Part shown: positions 44,725 to 55,410 of the stretch, piece by piece
How the letters are laid out: each line of letters starts with the position of its first letter
How positions within the stretch are numbered: position 1 is the stretch's first letter
Assembly: GCF_048128805.1 (NCBI RefSeq)
Contig: NC_136002.1
Span: 34,069,678 to 34,133,677 of the forward strand
Source: Centroberyx gerrardi
Taxonomy: Eukaryota; Chordata; Actinopteri; Beryciformes; Berycidae
Direction: 5' to 3'
DNA length: 64,000 bases
Made by a program: the position numbers and the translations under genes
The notes under the pieces: model-generated
Database searches by the model: none
The model's input: only the letters and a program-made list of their open reading frames with translations
Told to the model about the DNA's origin: nothing

Positions 44725-45310
44725 GAAGATCTCAATTACAAGATGTGTGCCGTCACTCACTGTGTGAAATGGACTGTTGTACAAAGAACAAGGAGGAACT
44801 CTTCCAGGAGAAACAAACAACAACAGAGTATTTCCTTTTCTATGGCCACTACACAGGAGCATAATCACAGAAAGCAAAGGCCTGAAGCTGCTCTGTGTCA
44901 CTAGTAGCCATGGTGATGGCACAGAGAGGTCTTCCCATGATTCATGGCTGCAGGGTCTGCTAATTGGCCTCTTGGTAAAGCTGTTTAGTGCCTCCTGAGT
45001 GTCCATTTGTCCACATAGAGGCCTCTAGGGTCTGGCCTGTGCATGTTACTGTAAATGAGTGGATGGAAATAGCTACTGATGCAGCAAATAAGACTGGAGT
45101 TCCTCAGGGACTCATTACTGTAAAACTAACTGAGAACATGGTAAACATGATGAAATCACACATCTGAGTCCCTCACACAATATGACACTTTATTTAAAAA
45201 AGAACAAAATGAAATATGTTAAAATGTATGAAACATAAGAAATATGAAATGACATAGGAAATTCAGAAGAATAAATAACTGAGAAACCCAGACACAAAGT
45301 AATGATGGAA
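44725..45310. other. Intergenic DNA, nothing recognised
   Basis: Two short opposing frames near 44,716-45,006 lack domains. The 5' part of the OR pseudogene downstream was looked for here and not found. Confidence 0.5.
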
Positions 45311-45311
45311 C

Positions 45312-46046
45312 CTTAAAGGACTACTCCGACTTTTTAGGAGTTTGGCCTGTTGGTCACTATGCCCAACATGTGACAGGAGGACGGGCACCAAAATCATCCC
45401 TGTGTCTCCAGTAGATATCTCTGTCCAGTGCGCATGCTAATGCTTTAGCATACAGTATGTTAAGTAATCATAGGCGACTACTGGTGGGATTGGTAAAATA
45501 GACACAAACATTGCATTTCAATGAAGATCTCTCTTCCAGCTAGCCCTGTTGGGACTGACACAACACTGCATGGGGTGTCAGTCCCGGGTCCCTGCATTAG
45601 AAACCTAGCATGTAGATGGAACAGAAAATTTCCGGCGTACCCGCCAAGGTTCACAAATCGAATTTTGCCAATCTGACAAGCTTTCTGGATTCCTTGAACC
45701 CTTATCTGTTAGGACGGTGGATCATATTGTGTGAAAGTATTTGCAATAATGTATAAAATCTCACCTTTGTGTGGCTTGTCCTGGTTGTTTTCGTATGCAT
45801 GTCTTAGAAATGGCTGCCACTCTTGTTCTACGCTTTTTGCCTGTGCGGCGAGCTGGAAAACATCCATTGCTGCCCCCTCTGGCCCCTAAACAACAGGTTA
45901 GCTCTGGTGAAACAGGATGCAACGGGTGTTTTTTTTCCAGCGACCAGAGGGGGCAGTAAAGGACGTTTTCCAGCTCGCCGCACAGGCAAGAAGCGTAGAA
46001 CAAGAGTGGCAGCCATTTCTAAGACATGCATACGAAAACAGCCAGG
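45312..46046. mobile_element. Fold-back repeat and adjoining non-autonomous DNA element
   Basis: 45,780-45,882 and 45,944-46,046 are 103-base inverted arms with about six mismatches and a 61-base loop. The preceding 460 bases begin 'ccttaaaggactactccgac', containing TTAA, the target of piggyBac-type elements; this family link is only a suggestion. The fold-back ends six bases before recognisable OR sequence starts, so the element has replaced or displaced the 5' half of that OR. Confidence 0.6.
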
Positions 46047-46602
46047 ACGTTGGCGCTTTCCAGTCCACATTGTTAGTGTGGATGGCGCTGGATCGCTACT
46101 TCGCCATCTGCATGCCGCTCTGCTGCCACAAGTACATGGCTTTACCAGGCTTCCTCAGATTCGTGATCCCCCCTTTGATCAGAAATTTTCTTCTGAACAC
46201 CTTGATGGTGAGTCTGGCGGGAACGCTGTCGTTCTGCCTCAGGAACGTGATGGATCACTGTTTCTGCGAGCACATGGCCTTAGTGCAGCTGGCCTGCGGA
46301 AACACCTCCGCCAACAACCTGGTGGGGCTGCTGACCGCCTTCCTCATCCCCGTGGCTGACTTTATCTTCATCGCCGCGTCTTATGTGATCATATTCAGCT
46401 CCGTGTTCAGGTCTGGGAGGTCGGGGGTCAAAGCCCTCCACACCTGTGTGACTCACATCGTCGTCATCACCGTCAGCCTCACCTTTGCGCTGACCGTTTT
46501 CCTGTCGTATCGAATCAGAAACGGCCTCTCTCCGGCCAGCCGGGTCTTTCTCAGCACAATGTATTTGCTCTTCCCAAGTTGTTTTAACCCCATTATCTAC
46601 GG

Positions 46603-49080
46603 CATAGGTTCCCAAACTTTTCAGCCCCCGACCCCCAAATTAATGGTGCCAGAGACTCGCGACCCCCACTGTCCCCGGAGGTGGTTGAAGCATACAAACG
46701 TTCGCACGCACACGCACTAATAGGCCTAGGCTATTCAAACACGGGCATAACGACAACACAAAAGAACACAATAGCCTAACAACCATAATATTAATTTATA
46801 TAGCAATTTAATTTAGTAACGTTAAACTTACCTAATGAGATGGGTGGGCACTATGCTTGGAGCACAAGTCCAGTCTGGGTTTAATTTTGGAGACGACCAC
46901 TCGGAGATCATCCTCCACGTTCAGTCGCGATCTGTACTTATTTTTAATGTACGTCAGTGCTGAGAAAGTCTTTTCACATAAGTAGGTAGATCCAAATGGC
47001 ATCAGTACATCCATTGCGGCCTTGGATAGCTGTGGGTATTCCCTCTCGACTGAAATCCAGAACTCAGCCAGCGTCTTGGAATGAAACGCTGTCTTTAAGG
47101 TTCGATCGCTTGACAGTTCAACCAATGCGTCCTCCGGGTCGGATGACAGGTGTTGTACGGTCGTTACAGTGAATGGTGATCTTATCCAGTCATATTGTTC
47201 CGGAGCTGTTTCCTCTGGGAAATACTTGTTAAAGCATGCCAGGAGGGCTTGAAGGTGGGTAGTGATAGACTTCTTCACTGTGTTAACACTCAGTTCATTT
47301 TCCTCCATGAATTCGTCCAGCTCAGGAAACATATCAATCCTACCATTTCAACTCCAACGTCCAACGTTCGACTTTCCTCGTGAATGTGTGGATTTTATCA
47401 TTCATCGACAGGATGCTTGTGTTTTCACCTTGCAATGACATATTAAGTCCATTCAGTTTATCAAATATGCAAGATAAATACGCTAGCCTTGTTAACCAGT
47501 CAGGGTCAGTCAGGTGGTCAGCGAGCTGGGACCCATTCTCCATCAGAAATAAGCGCACCTCATCCCGCAGCTCATACAGGCGGGTGAGAACATTTCCTCG
47601 TGAAAGCCACCTCACCTCAGTATGGAACAGCAGGCCCTCATGCTCCGAGCCCAGTTTGTTGCAGAGAGTGACAAACAGCCTGGTGTTTAGTGGATGCGAT
47701 TTTATGTAGTTGACCATTTTTGTCGCAGTGTCAAGAACACTTTTAAGCTCTGGGTCAAGTGTTTTGCTTGCAAGAGCTTCTCTGTGTATAATACAGTGGG
47801 TGAAGTTTACGTGAGGCGCCACTTGTAAGACTCTTGCTTTCAGTCCTTTCTTTTTCCCCAGCATCGCCTCAGCACCGTCTGTACAAACACCGATGCACTC
47901 GTCCCAAGACAGTCCCTCTTCTTTTAGTTTGTTGTCAAGTTTTGTGAAAATGTCCTTGCCTGTGCACTTTCCATCCAGCGCAGTGCAAATAAGCATGTCC
48001 TCCTCAAGTTTTCCGTCGAAACTGTATCTGACGAATACAAGCAGCTGGGCATAGTTTGATATATCTGTGGATTCATCTAAATGCAAAGCATATTTCCCTT
48101 TCTTTACTCTGTCAATCAGCTGACACTTTATGTCCTGGGCTAAGTCAGTGATGCGCCGGGCAATGGTGCCGTTAGACAGCGGCACTGATTCTAGCTCATG
48201 GGCCAGTTTATCCCCATGCATAGCCCGACTTATAGCTATAGCAGCGGGTTTGATTAGGGTTTCCCCGATTGTGTGTGGCTTTTTTGCCTGTGCAATTAAG
48301 TATGCCACCTCATATGATGCCTTTTGAGCTTCGGCAGGGATTGTTGTTTGTTTTGTTAGGACTTTCTTTTGGCCTAGCAACTCTCGCTCCTTTTGGCGGA
48401 AAAAGTCTACTGGTTTCGCAGCGAGGGAGGAGTGCTTGGTTTTCAAGTGTCGTAGCATTTTTACGGGCTTTAGGCTTTGTGCAAGCACCTCAGTGCACAC
48501 GACACATTGGGGATGTTGTACATTGTTGACAACGACACATGTGAATCCATACTGGATATATTCCTCTCGATACTTTCGACACTTGGATGTCCTTACCCAC
48601 ACAGCGGTCTCCTCCCGTACCAGAGGTCGATGGCCTTTCTGACGGTGGAACTGCTTCTCCGCTCTCCTCTGCTGGCCTCTCTGCTTTGTCTTTGATCGGT
48701 ATTAACCAACGTTTCATTTTGACGAAAATAATATGCTAGGCTTAAGCCTTTTGATTTGAGCTAGTTAGCTACGTTCGCAATGTTTCCTTTGGTGCCGCAA
48801 ATGACCTCAACTGATGCTGTCGCTAATCTGTCGTAATCACCTCAGGGGTCGCGTGGGGACAAAGAAAATCGGTAGGCTGATGAGATATTTTTTTATCTGC
48901 ATTGTATTATTTTAAATTTAAATACTATTTTTACCTTTCGTAACAATTATGGTTAAAATAGGCTATTTTTAATCGTTTTTAAATTGTATTTCACACATTC
49001 TGGAAATCATCTCGCGACCCCCCATTGGAGGGTCGCGACCCCCCATTGGAGGGTCGCGACCCCCACTTTGGGAACCACTG
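46603..49080. mobile_element. hAT element inserted in the OR pseudogene (2,478 bp)
   Basis: The left end is CATAGGTTCCCAAAC and the right end GTTTGG-like 'ctttgggaaccactg'; consensus CAGTGGTTCCCAAA. ATCTACGG is duplicated at 46,595-46,602 and 49,081-49,088. Near the right end 'gaccccccattggagggtcgc' units are repeated in tandem. It carries a minus-strand transposase gene with frameshifts. Ends and duplication are well preserved, so the insertion is young. Confidence 0.95.
46832..48717 (-). pseudogene. hAT transposase with BED-like finger (ZBED/C. elegans-type hAT family), two frameshifts
   Basis: The N-terminal segment (48,717 to about 48,600) starts MKRWLIPIKDKAERPAEESG. The frame then shifts at about 48,600 into a long segment (48,602-47,340). 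That segment opens with RKYREEYIQYGFTCVV and a finger CVVCTEVL...MLRHLKTKHSSL. It continues with YALHLDESTDISNYAQLLVF (first catalytic Asp), 'VCTDGAEAMLGKKKGLKARV' and 'FHTEVRWLSRGNVLTRLYEL' (RW motif). A stop and a one-base shift at 47,333-47,342 separate the last part (47,332-46,832), which has 'PFGSTYLCEKTFSALTYIKN KYRSRL', the C-terminal dimerisation region. All catalytic motifs expected of hAT remain visible. The frameshifts make it non-coding, or nearly so, as it stands. Confidence 0.85.
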
Positions 49081-49257
49081 ATCTACGGCATCAGAACCAC
49101 AGAAATACGGCAGCAGATCCTGAGGTTGCTGAAGTGTCCTCACTTTGTCAACATTGTTCCATATTCATAAGAAATTATTACAATTCTGTGATGTGTACTG
49201 TCGCAAAGCAGATTCAACCTTGTGATTCCCAAACAGGAGATTAAATAGTTCTGTCAG

Positions 49258-49282
49258 CCAAAGCACCCCTCCCACCACCACA

Positions 49283-49342
<60 letters not shown>

Positions 49343-49345
49343 AGA
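49258..49345. repeat. (CA)n microsatellite
   Basis: Two CA blocks of about 12 and 14 units interrupted by GC, 49,283-49,340. Confidence 0.95.
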
Positions 49346-50270
49346 TATTTAGGCTTGCAGCTCTGTTTTTCCTCACTTCATCCACAAGATTGAAAGAGAA
49401 GATACACATTTTCATGAAAAAGTCTGCGGGAATGAAACAGAGGAGAATTGTTGGTCAGTGTGAAATACAGTGAGACATCGGTGAACTGATCTGATCTAAA
49501 GGGCTAACATGAACCAAAACATGAAACATGGCCGTCTAATTTGTTGTTAAAATGGAAGAGTGAGTCAAACTACAGTATCTGTGTTTGAGGGAAAAATCCT
49601 TCTCCTAATATTGATGGGGACACGACCCTCTATCTCCCCCCAAATCTGCACCTGGACCAAGGAAGCCAGGGAAAGTGGAATTTTGATTGTGGCCTATACG
49701 CTTCAGAAGTTATAGGCCAAGACGTAAAGTTGCTTGTTACAGCGCCACCATGAGGCCAACTGACTTGGGTTTCGTTGCCTGAGTAGCGGCTGAGACTTAG
49801 TTTGGTCGCTGTAGCTCTTACGGTTTCTGAGATCCAGATACTTTTAGGGCAGAAGAAGTGGAATAATAATAATCCTTACAAAAACAATAGGGTTCCCAGC
49901 ACTACATGCTTGGACCCCTAATAACTTTATTTATATAGCACCTTTAAAAACAGAGTTTACAAAGTGCTTTAACAGACAAAATAAAAGCAGAATACTCAAA
50001 ATGAATTTACAAAGCAATGAAACAATAATAAACAGGGATTCAATTCAGACAGGAGGACAGAGGTGGAACAGAGCAGCATTCAAGTAAATAGTGGGATAAC
50101 CGTAAGATGAAGACCAAAATAAACAGTAAGGATAAAATAAAAGTAAGATAAAATTAAGATAAAAAGATAAAAGATGATAAAAAAACTAGAAAGACGATAA
50201 AAAGATGATAAAAAGACAATGAAGAGACGATAAAAGATAAAAAGACGACATCACATAATAGCAAGTCTAT
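49346..50270. repeat. Dispersed-repeat DNA with GATAAAA-rich low-complexity tract
   Basis: 49,720-49,920 ('cagcgccaccatgaggcca', 'taataataatccttacaaaaa', 'caatagggttcccagcacta') resembles a common fish retroposon 3' region. It is followed by 'ataactttatttatatagca', the mirror of another common tail. 50,125-50,245 is built from 'agataaaa(a)ga(c/t)gataaaa' units. No gene. Confidence 0.55.
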
Positions 50271-51600
50271 AAAAATGGGTTTAAGAAGTGATTTAAAAGA
50301 AGTGACTGATTCTGCCAGCCGTCTCTCCTGGCAGGCCGTCCAGCGCCGAGCGGCCCTGAAGGCAACAGCAGTATCATGTTGGCAGTTTGACCCGATAGTG
50401 TCAGTGGAGCCGCTAACAGCCTGGTCACACCGTGTTTGGATATTTATTTGGACTCAACTTACTTTCAAGTGACTGTAATGTGTCACTAAAAACTCCACTG
50501 AGCTTCAGGTTCTACTCATAATAGTGAAAAGTTGATATTCATTATCTGGGTTCGGGTTAATCTCAGAGTCAGGCTTACATAGTATGTAGAGAGGCAGCAA
50601 ATATGCAAGTCACACTTTACTGAACATCTATTTTTTATCACCTGTCCAAATAAAGTGGAACTGAATAAAACTCTGCTGCACAACAAGCTGTCAGCCATCT
50701 TTTGTTTTAACAGTTTAGGATATGAAACGTGACGATAATCATCAGTGTCTTCTGCTGCACAGCTTACAGTGTCAGAGGTGGTGTGTGTGTGTGTGTGTGT
50801 GTGACTGTGTGTGTGTTTCTGCCTGTCCATCACTAGATGTCAGTATACTCACATCACATTCCCTCAGTGTGCTGCCGCTGCCTGAAGACCAACTCAGATC
50901 TCACCTCAGCATGTCATTACCTCTGTTGGTTACTTTTCCAGCCAGACAGAGAAGTCTGCTCTCCTGAAATGTGGCAAAATGAGAACGATGTCTTAAAATG
51001 CAAATAAGTCAATCTGTGCAGGAAAAGTGTTGGACTAAAGCCACAGTTTTAACTGATGAGACTTGACTTGATGCATGAAGAGAAGACTTGAGACTTGACT
51101 TGACTTGGGTTCTGGTGACTTGGGTTCTGGTGACTTGGGACTTGACTCTGACTTGTACTTTGATGACTTGAAAAGGTTTCTAAAGTCTTGACTTGAGATC
51201 TTGTGTTTGTGTAAATGACTTAGATTGAAAGTGATGAGATTTGTTCCAGCGGACGACTGAATTTAAATTCTGTTTTCTGAATTTGTATGGAATGATTGAA
51301 TTTATTGAAGTTGAAACTGATTATAGAAATCAAACTCATGATGCTGTTACCAAGTTTTTATCCTATTAAAACCATATTGCATTGAAAAGTCCTAGATATT
51401 TAGTTTTCTTTAAGATATTAAATTGATACTGGACTCTTGATTTGTTCTGACTTGACTTGCTGTTCTACATTTAGACTCAAGTGAAGTTGACTTGGTCACA
51501 CCTCTGGTGTGTACTGTACTAATCTGTTAGTGTGTTGAATTGAATTTGGACAATAAAGTGATTCTGATTCAGGTAAATCCAAATAATGTTTTTATTCACT
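50271..51600. other. Intergenic DNA with short repeats
   Basis: Contains (TG)n near 50,780-50,815, 'gacttgacttg/gacttggg' degenerate repeats at about 51,055-51,180, and a LINE-like tail 'gacaataaagtgattctgat' near 51,548. No gene-like frame. Confidence 0.55.
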
Positions 51601-51605
51601 GTTCC

Positions 51606-51607
<2 letters not shown>

Positions 51608-51664
<57 letters not shown>
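51608..51664. repeat. (TG)n microsatellite, about 28 units
   Basis: Uninterrupted TG run. Confidence 0.95.
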
Positions 51665-51665
<1 letters not shown>

Positions 51666-52285
51666 TCAGTTGGTTTTCTGCTCTAACTTACTGTGATCTG
51701 TCAAACGTGACGTTCTTTGGGGTTAGTCTGGGTAAACTTGAGTGGCTTGGAACATATTGGGGTTTTTTGTGATTGGATTTATTTGGAAACTCTGTTTACA
51801 AACACATCAAGCATAAATAAATTGACTGATGATGATGGCCAGACAGTTGTTGCCATGGCGTCGTGTCGTCATGATGTAAAGATGGTTAGAACACATTCAA
51901 CATGAGCAACAGAAGTCATAAATAATTTAGGAGGCAGATAATATGAAACTCTGTAATGGTGCAACGCAAATATTTAATAGTGGCATGCTGCTGGATTTCA
52001 GGATTCAGATTTGTTTTCCATACGCCTGAGAACAGTTTGAACTGGTAACAAAAAATCTATTTAGGTGGACCTTGGTGGTCCAATTTATCGCCACCACTTT
52101 TGGGGTAATGGGGGTAATATTTGCTGTGAAACATTTGTACACCAATATCTATCATTGTGCCAGTTTTCATATCTCTAGCATGAAACGTATCACTGTAATT
52201 TGCATTGTGGCGGAAAAACAAAAATAACTAGAAAAACAGTTCCTAGAGAAACTGTGTGGGCTTGCTGTAAGCAGCTGGAATTATA
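51665..52285. other. Intergenic DNA, nothing recognised
   Basis: No domains or clear repeat ends. Confidence 0.5.
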
Positions 52286-52572
52286 AGAATACCTAAATTA
52301 GACAGGTCAGTGAGTTAGACAGGTTGTTAGACATGTCAGTCAGTTAGACAGGTGGTCAGTTAGACGGGTGATTAGTTAGACAGTTGACTAGTTAGACAGG
52401 TTAGTCGGTTAGACAGCTGGTCAGTTAGATAAGTAGTTAGTTAGACAGGTGGTCAGTTATACAGGTAATTGGTTAGACAGCTGAATCAGTTAGGTGATCA
52501 GTTAGACAGGTAGTTAGTTAGACAACTCAGTCAGACAGGTGGTCAGTTAGACAGGTGATTTGGTAAACAGGT
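52286..52572. repeat. Degenerate GTTAGACAGGT minisatellite, left block
   Basis: About 18 imperfect units of 'cagttagacaggtggt' with variable spacing. It is the same core as the block at 53,445-54,466. Confidence 0.85.
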
Positions 52573-53405
52573 TGTTACTAGGATGTAAAAGGTGATTGCT
52601 GGGGTGTTTCATTGTGGTTGCTAGGGGTTTTCTATGTGGTTGATAGGGTTTAATAGGTGGTTGCTAAGGTGTACTAAGTGGTTTCTAAGGTGTTTCTAGG
52701 TGGTTTCTAAGGTGTTTCTAGGTGGTTGCTATGGTGTTTCTAGGCAGTTGCTAAGGTGTGCTAGGTGGTTGCTAGGGTGTTTCAAGGTGGTTGCTAAGGT
52801 GTACTAAGTGATTGCTAGGGTGTTTGTAAGTGGTTGCTAGGGTGTTTCAAGGTGGTTGCTAAGGTGTTTCTAGGTGGGTGCTAAGGTGTATCAGGTGGTT
52901 GCTAGGATGTTTTTAGGCAGTTGCTAAGGTGTGCTAGGTGGTTGCTAGGGTGTTTCAAGGTGGTTGCTAAGGTGTAGTAGGTGGTTGCTAGGGTGTTTCT
53001 AGGCGGTTGCTAAGGTCTGCTAGGTGGTTGCTAGGGTGTTTCAAGGTGGTTGCTAAGGTGTACTAAGTGGTTGCTAGGGTGTTTCTAAGTGGTTGTTAGG
53101 GTGTTTCTAGGCGGTTACTAAGGTGTGCTAGGTGGTTGCTAAGGTGTTTCTAAGTGGTTGCTAGGGTGTTTCTAGGTGGTTGCTAAGGTGTACTAGGTGG
53201 TTGCTAGGGTGTTTCTAGGCGGTTGCTAAGGTGTGCTAGGTTGTTGCTAGGGTGTTTCTAAGTGGTTGCTAGGGTGTTTCTAGGTGGTTGCTAAGGTGTA
53301 CAAGGTGGTTGCTAGGGTGTTTCTAGGTGGTTGCTAAGATGTACTAAGTGGTTGCTAGGGTGTTTGCAAGTGGTTGTTAAGGTGTTTTCTAAGTGGTTCT
53401 AAGGT
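52573..53405. repeat. GGTTGCTAGGGTGTTTCTA minisatellite, about 20-base unit
   Basis: About 40 imperfect copies of 'taggtggttgctaaggtgt'-type units. Two alternating flavours (..aaggtgtactaagt.. and ..agggtgtttctagg..) create higher-order doublets of about 40 bases. Confidence 0.9.
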
Positions 53406-53444
53406 TTTGCAATCACAGGACAGCCCATAATAATCAGTGTTGGT

Positions 53445-54466
53445 TAATCAGTTAACAGGTGGATAGTTAGACAGGTGGTCACTTAGACAGGTGGCCAGTT
53501 AGACAAATGGTCAGTTAGACAGGTGGGCAGTTAAACAGCTCAGTCAGTTAGACAGGTGGGCAGTTAGACAGGTGGGCAGTTAAACAGCTCAGTCAGTTAG
53601 ACAGGTGGGCAGTTAAACAGCTCAGTCAGTTAGACAGGTGGGGGGCAGTTAAACAGCTCAGTCAGTTAGACAGGTGGGCAGTTAAACAGCTCAGTCAGTT
53701 AGACAGGTGGGCAGTTAGACAGGTGGGCAGTTAAACAGCTCAGTCAGTTAGACAGGTGGGCAGTTAAACAGCTCAGTCAGTTAGACAGGTGGGCAGTTAA
53801 ACAGCTCAGTCAGTTAGACAGGTGGGGGGCAGTTAAACAGCTCAGTCAGTTAGACAGGTGGGCAGTTAAACAGCTCAGTCAGTTAGACAGGTGGGCAGTT
53901 AGACAGGTGGGCAGTTAAACAGCTCAGTCAGTTAGACAGGTGGGCAGTTAGACAGGTGGGCAGTTAAACAGCTCAGTCAGTTAGACAGGTGGGCAGTTAA
54001 ACAGCTCAGTCAGTTAGACAGGTGGGCAGTTAGACAGGTGGGCAGTTAAACAGCTCAGTCAGTTAGACAGGTGGGCAGTTAGACAGGTGGGCAGTTAAAC
54101 AGCTCAGTCAGTTAGACAGGTGGGCAGTTAAACAGCTCAGTCAGTTAGACAGGTGGGCAGTTAGACAGGTGGGCAGTTAAACAGCTCAGTCAGTTAGACA
54201 GGTGGGCAGTTAAACAGCTCAGTCAGTTAGACAGGTGGGCAGTTAAACAGCTCAGTCAGTTAGACAGGTGGGCAGTTAGACAGGTGGGCAGTTAAACAGC
54301 TCAGTCAGTTAGACAGGTGGGCAGTTAGACAGGTGGGCAGTTAAACAGCTCAGTCAGTTAGACAGGTGGGCAGTTAAACAGCTCAGTCAGTTAGACAGGT
54401 GGGCAGTTAGACAGGTGGGCAGTTAAACAGCTCAGTCAGTTAGACAGGTGGGCAGTTAGACAGAGA
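53445..54466. repeat. GTTAGACAGGT minisatellite with 33/49-base higher-order units
   Basis: From 53,545 the array is an almost perfect alternation of two units. S (33 bases) is one 16-base 'cagttagacaggtggg' plus 17-base 'cagttaaacagctcagt'. L (49 bases) has the 16-mer twice. Two S units have three extra G. The order is L S S+ S | L S S S+ S | L L S | L L S | L S S | L L S | L. An AGAG run follows. Confidence 0.95.
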
Positions 54467-54529
54467 GAGAGAGAGACAGATATGATTTCAATATGGCTGC
54501 TGTCCCCCTTCATCCTTCCCTAAACATAA

Positions 54530-54745
54530 ACCCTCATCAGCACTCACACACACATACATGCAGAGGATATACTGTATATATATAATTAATATGTATCAAT
54601 CTTAATGTTGTGTTCATATTGTTTTGTTTCATTGACTCTTGATGCTTTGGCAATATTGTTGTTGTGACATTCATGCCAATAAAGCAAATTTGAATTTGAA
54701 TTTGAATTTGACAGATGTGTGTGTGTGTGTGTGTGGCTGCACAGC
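54530..54745. repeat. LINE-like 3' tail with GAATTT repeats and (TG)n
   Basis: 'catgccaataaagcaaattt' followed by four GAATTT units resembles a fish LINE or SINE tail. (TG)n lies at 54,716-54,735 and short CA repeats at 54,541-54,555. Confidence 0.6.
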
Positions 54746-55410
54746 TGAGTTCTGTGGCAGCTGATGACATCATCTGCTGTGAACATTCCACCATGATTGT
54801 GTATGTGGAATTAATTAGCGATAAAAGTTAAATATCTTAAAAAGCATAAACAGTATGAAAACGTTGAATACACACCTCTCATTCCAGTATGAGCTGAACA
54901 GTTTAAAGTTTGAATGAAGTTTGTAGGTGAAAGTATGAAGGACTAGATTGGCGGCAAAATTTGGGGAGAATAAAAAAAAAAAAAAAAAGTTAGACTATTA
55001 TTAGTGTGCTTGCTGTAATCATTCACTACAGTCTCCCATTCATTGTGATTGGGAGGTCAGAAGTAGAGATGTAACAATATACCGATATTGCCGTTATAAA
55101 ACCAATCACGATTATCAAACCAGAAGCTTTTCCTTTCGTACCGTGTCGCCGGTTTAAATAATAAGCGCTGCTGCTCCGAAGCTCCGCCCCGCTGCGGACA
55201 GGAGGAGCGCACCGGGACGAAAACAAGCAGGCAGTGTGATGTTCAGAACCAAACTGTACAATGTCCTGTTAGATTAATGATTCCTGTCATCACACTATTC
55301 TCTGACGCTATGTGAGCGATCATATGTGTGAAATTAGTTTTGATGGCGTACCTATACTAAGCAACATTCATATATGCTCACTTAATATGCAACCTTTGAC
55401 CCATATTTAC
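54746..55410. other. Intergenic DNA with a hAT-like end
   Basis: 'tagagatgtaacaatatacc' at about 55,065 resembles a hAT terminus. A 17-base A run lies near 54,972. No gene. Confidence 0.4.

Larger units (their letters stand above)
46052..49170 (+). pseudogene. Olfactory receptor pseudogene, class-I-like, 5'-truncated and split by a hAT insertion
   Basis: OR homology starts at AFQSTLLVWMALDRYFAICM in TM3 (46,055). It runs through TM4 to TM7 (SCFNPIIYG) to 46,602, is interrupted by a 2,478-bp hAT element, and resumes at 49,089 with IRTTEIRQQILRLLKCPHF and a TAA at 49,168-49,170. Removing the insertion and one target duplication restores a continuous reading frame across the junction. The first ~120 residues (N-terminus to TM3) are missing and replaced by the fold-back element. 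MALDRYFAICMPL, DHCFCEHMALVQLACGNTSA and the TM7 end resemble the 59.3-kb receptor, so the two belong to the same broad OR type, unlike the 7-38-kb ORs. No stop was found inside the remaining 3' half, so truncation and insertion are the likely inactivating events. Confidence 0.9.

Noticed and set aside
45917-46051. N-terminal part of the open frame leading into the OR pseudogene
   Set aside because: It is fold-back repeat sequence that happens to be in frame. OR homology starts only at TM3.
52286-54466. CRISPR-like array of regularly spaced repeats
   Set aside because: The spacers are themselves repeats, there are no cas genes, and the genome is eukaryotic; it is a minisatellite.
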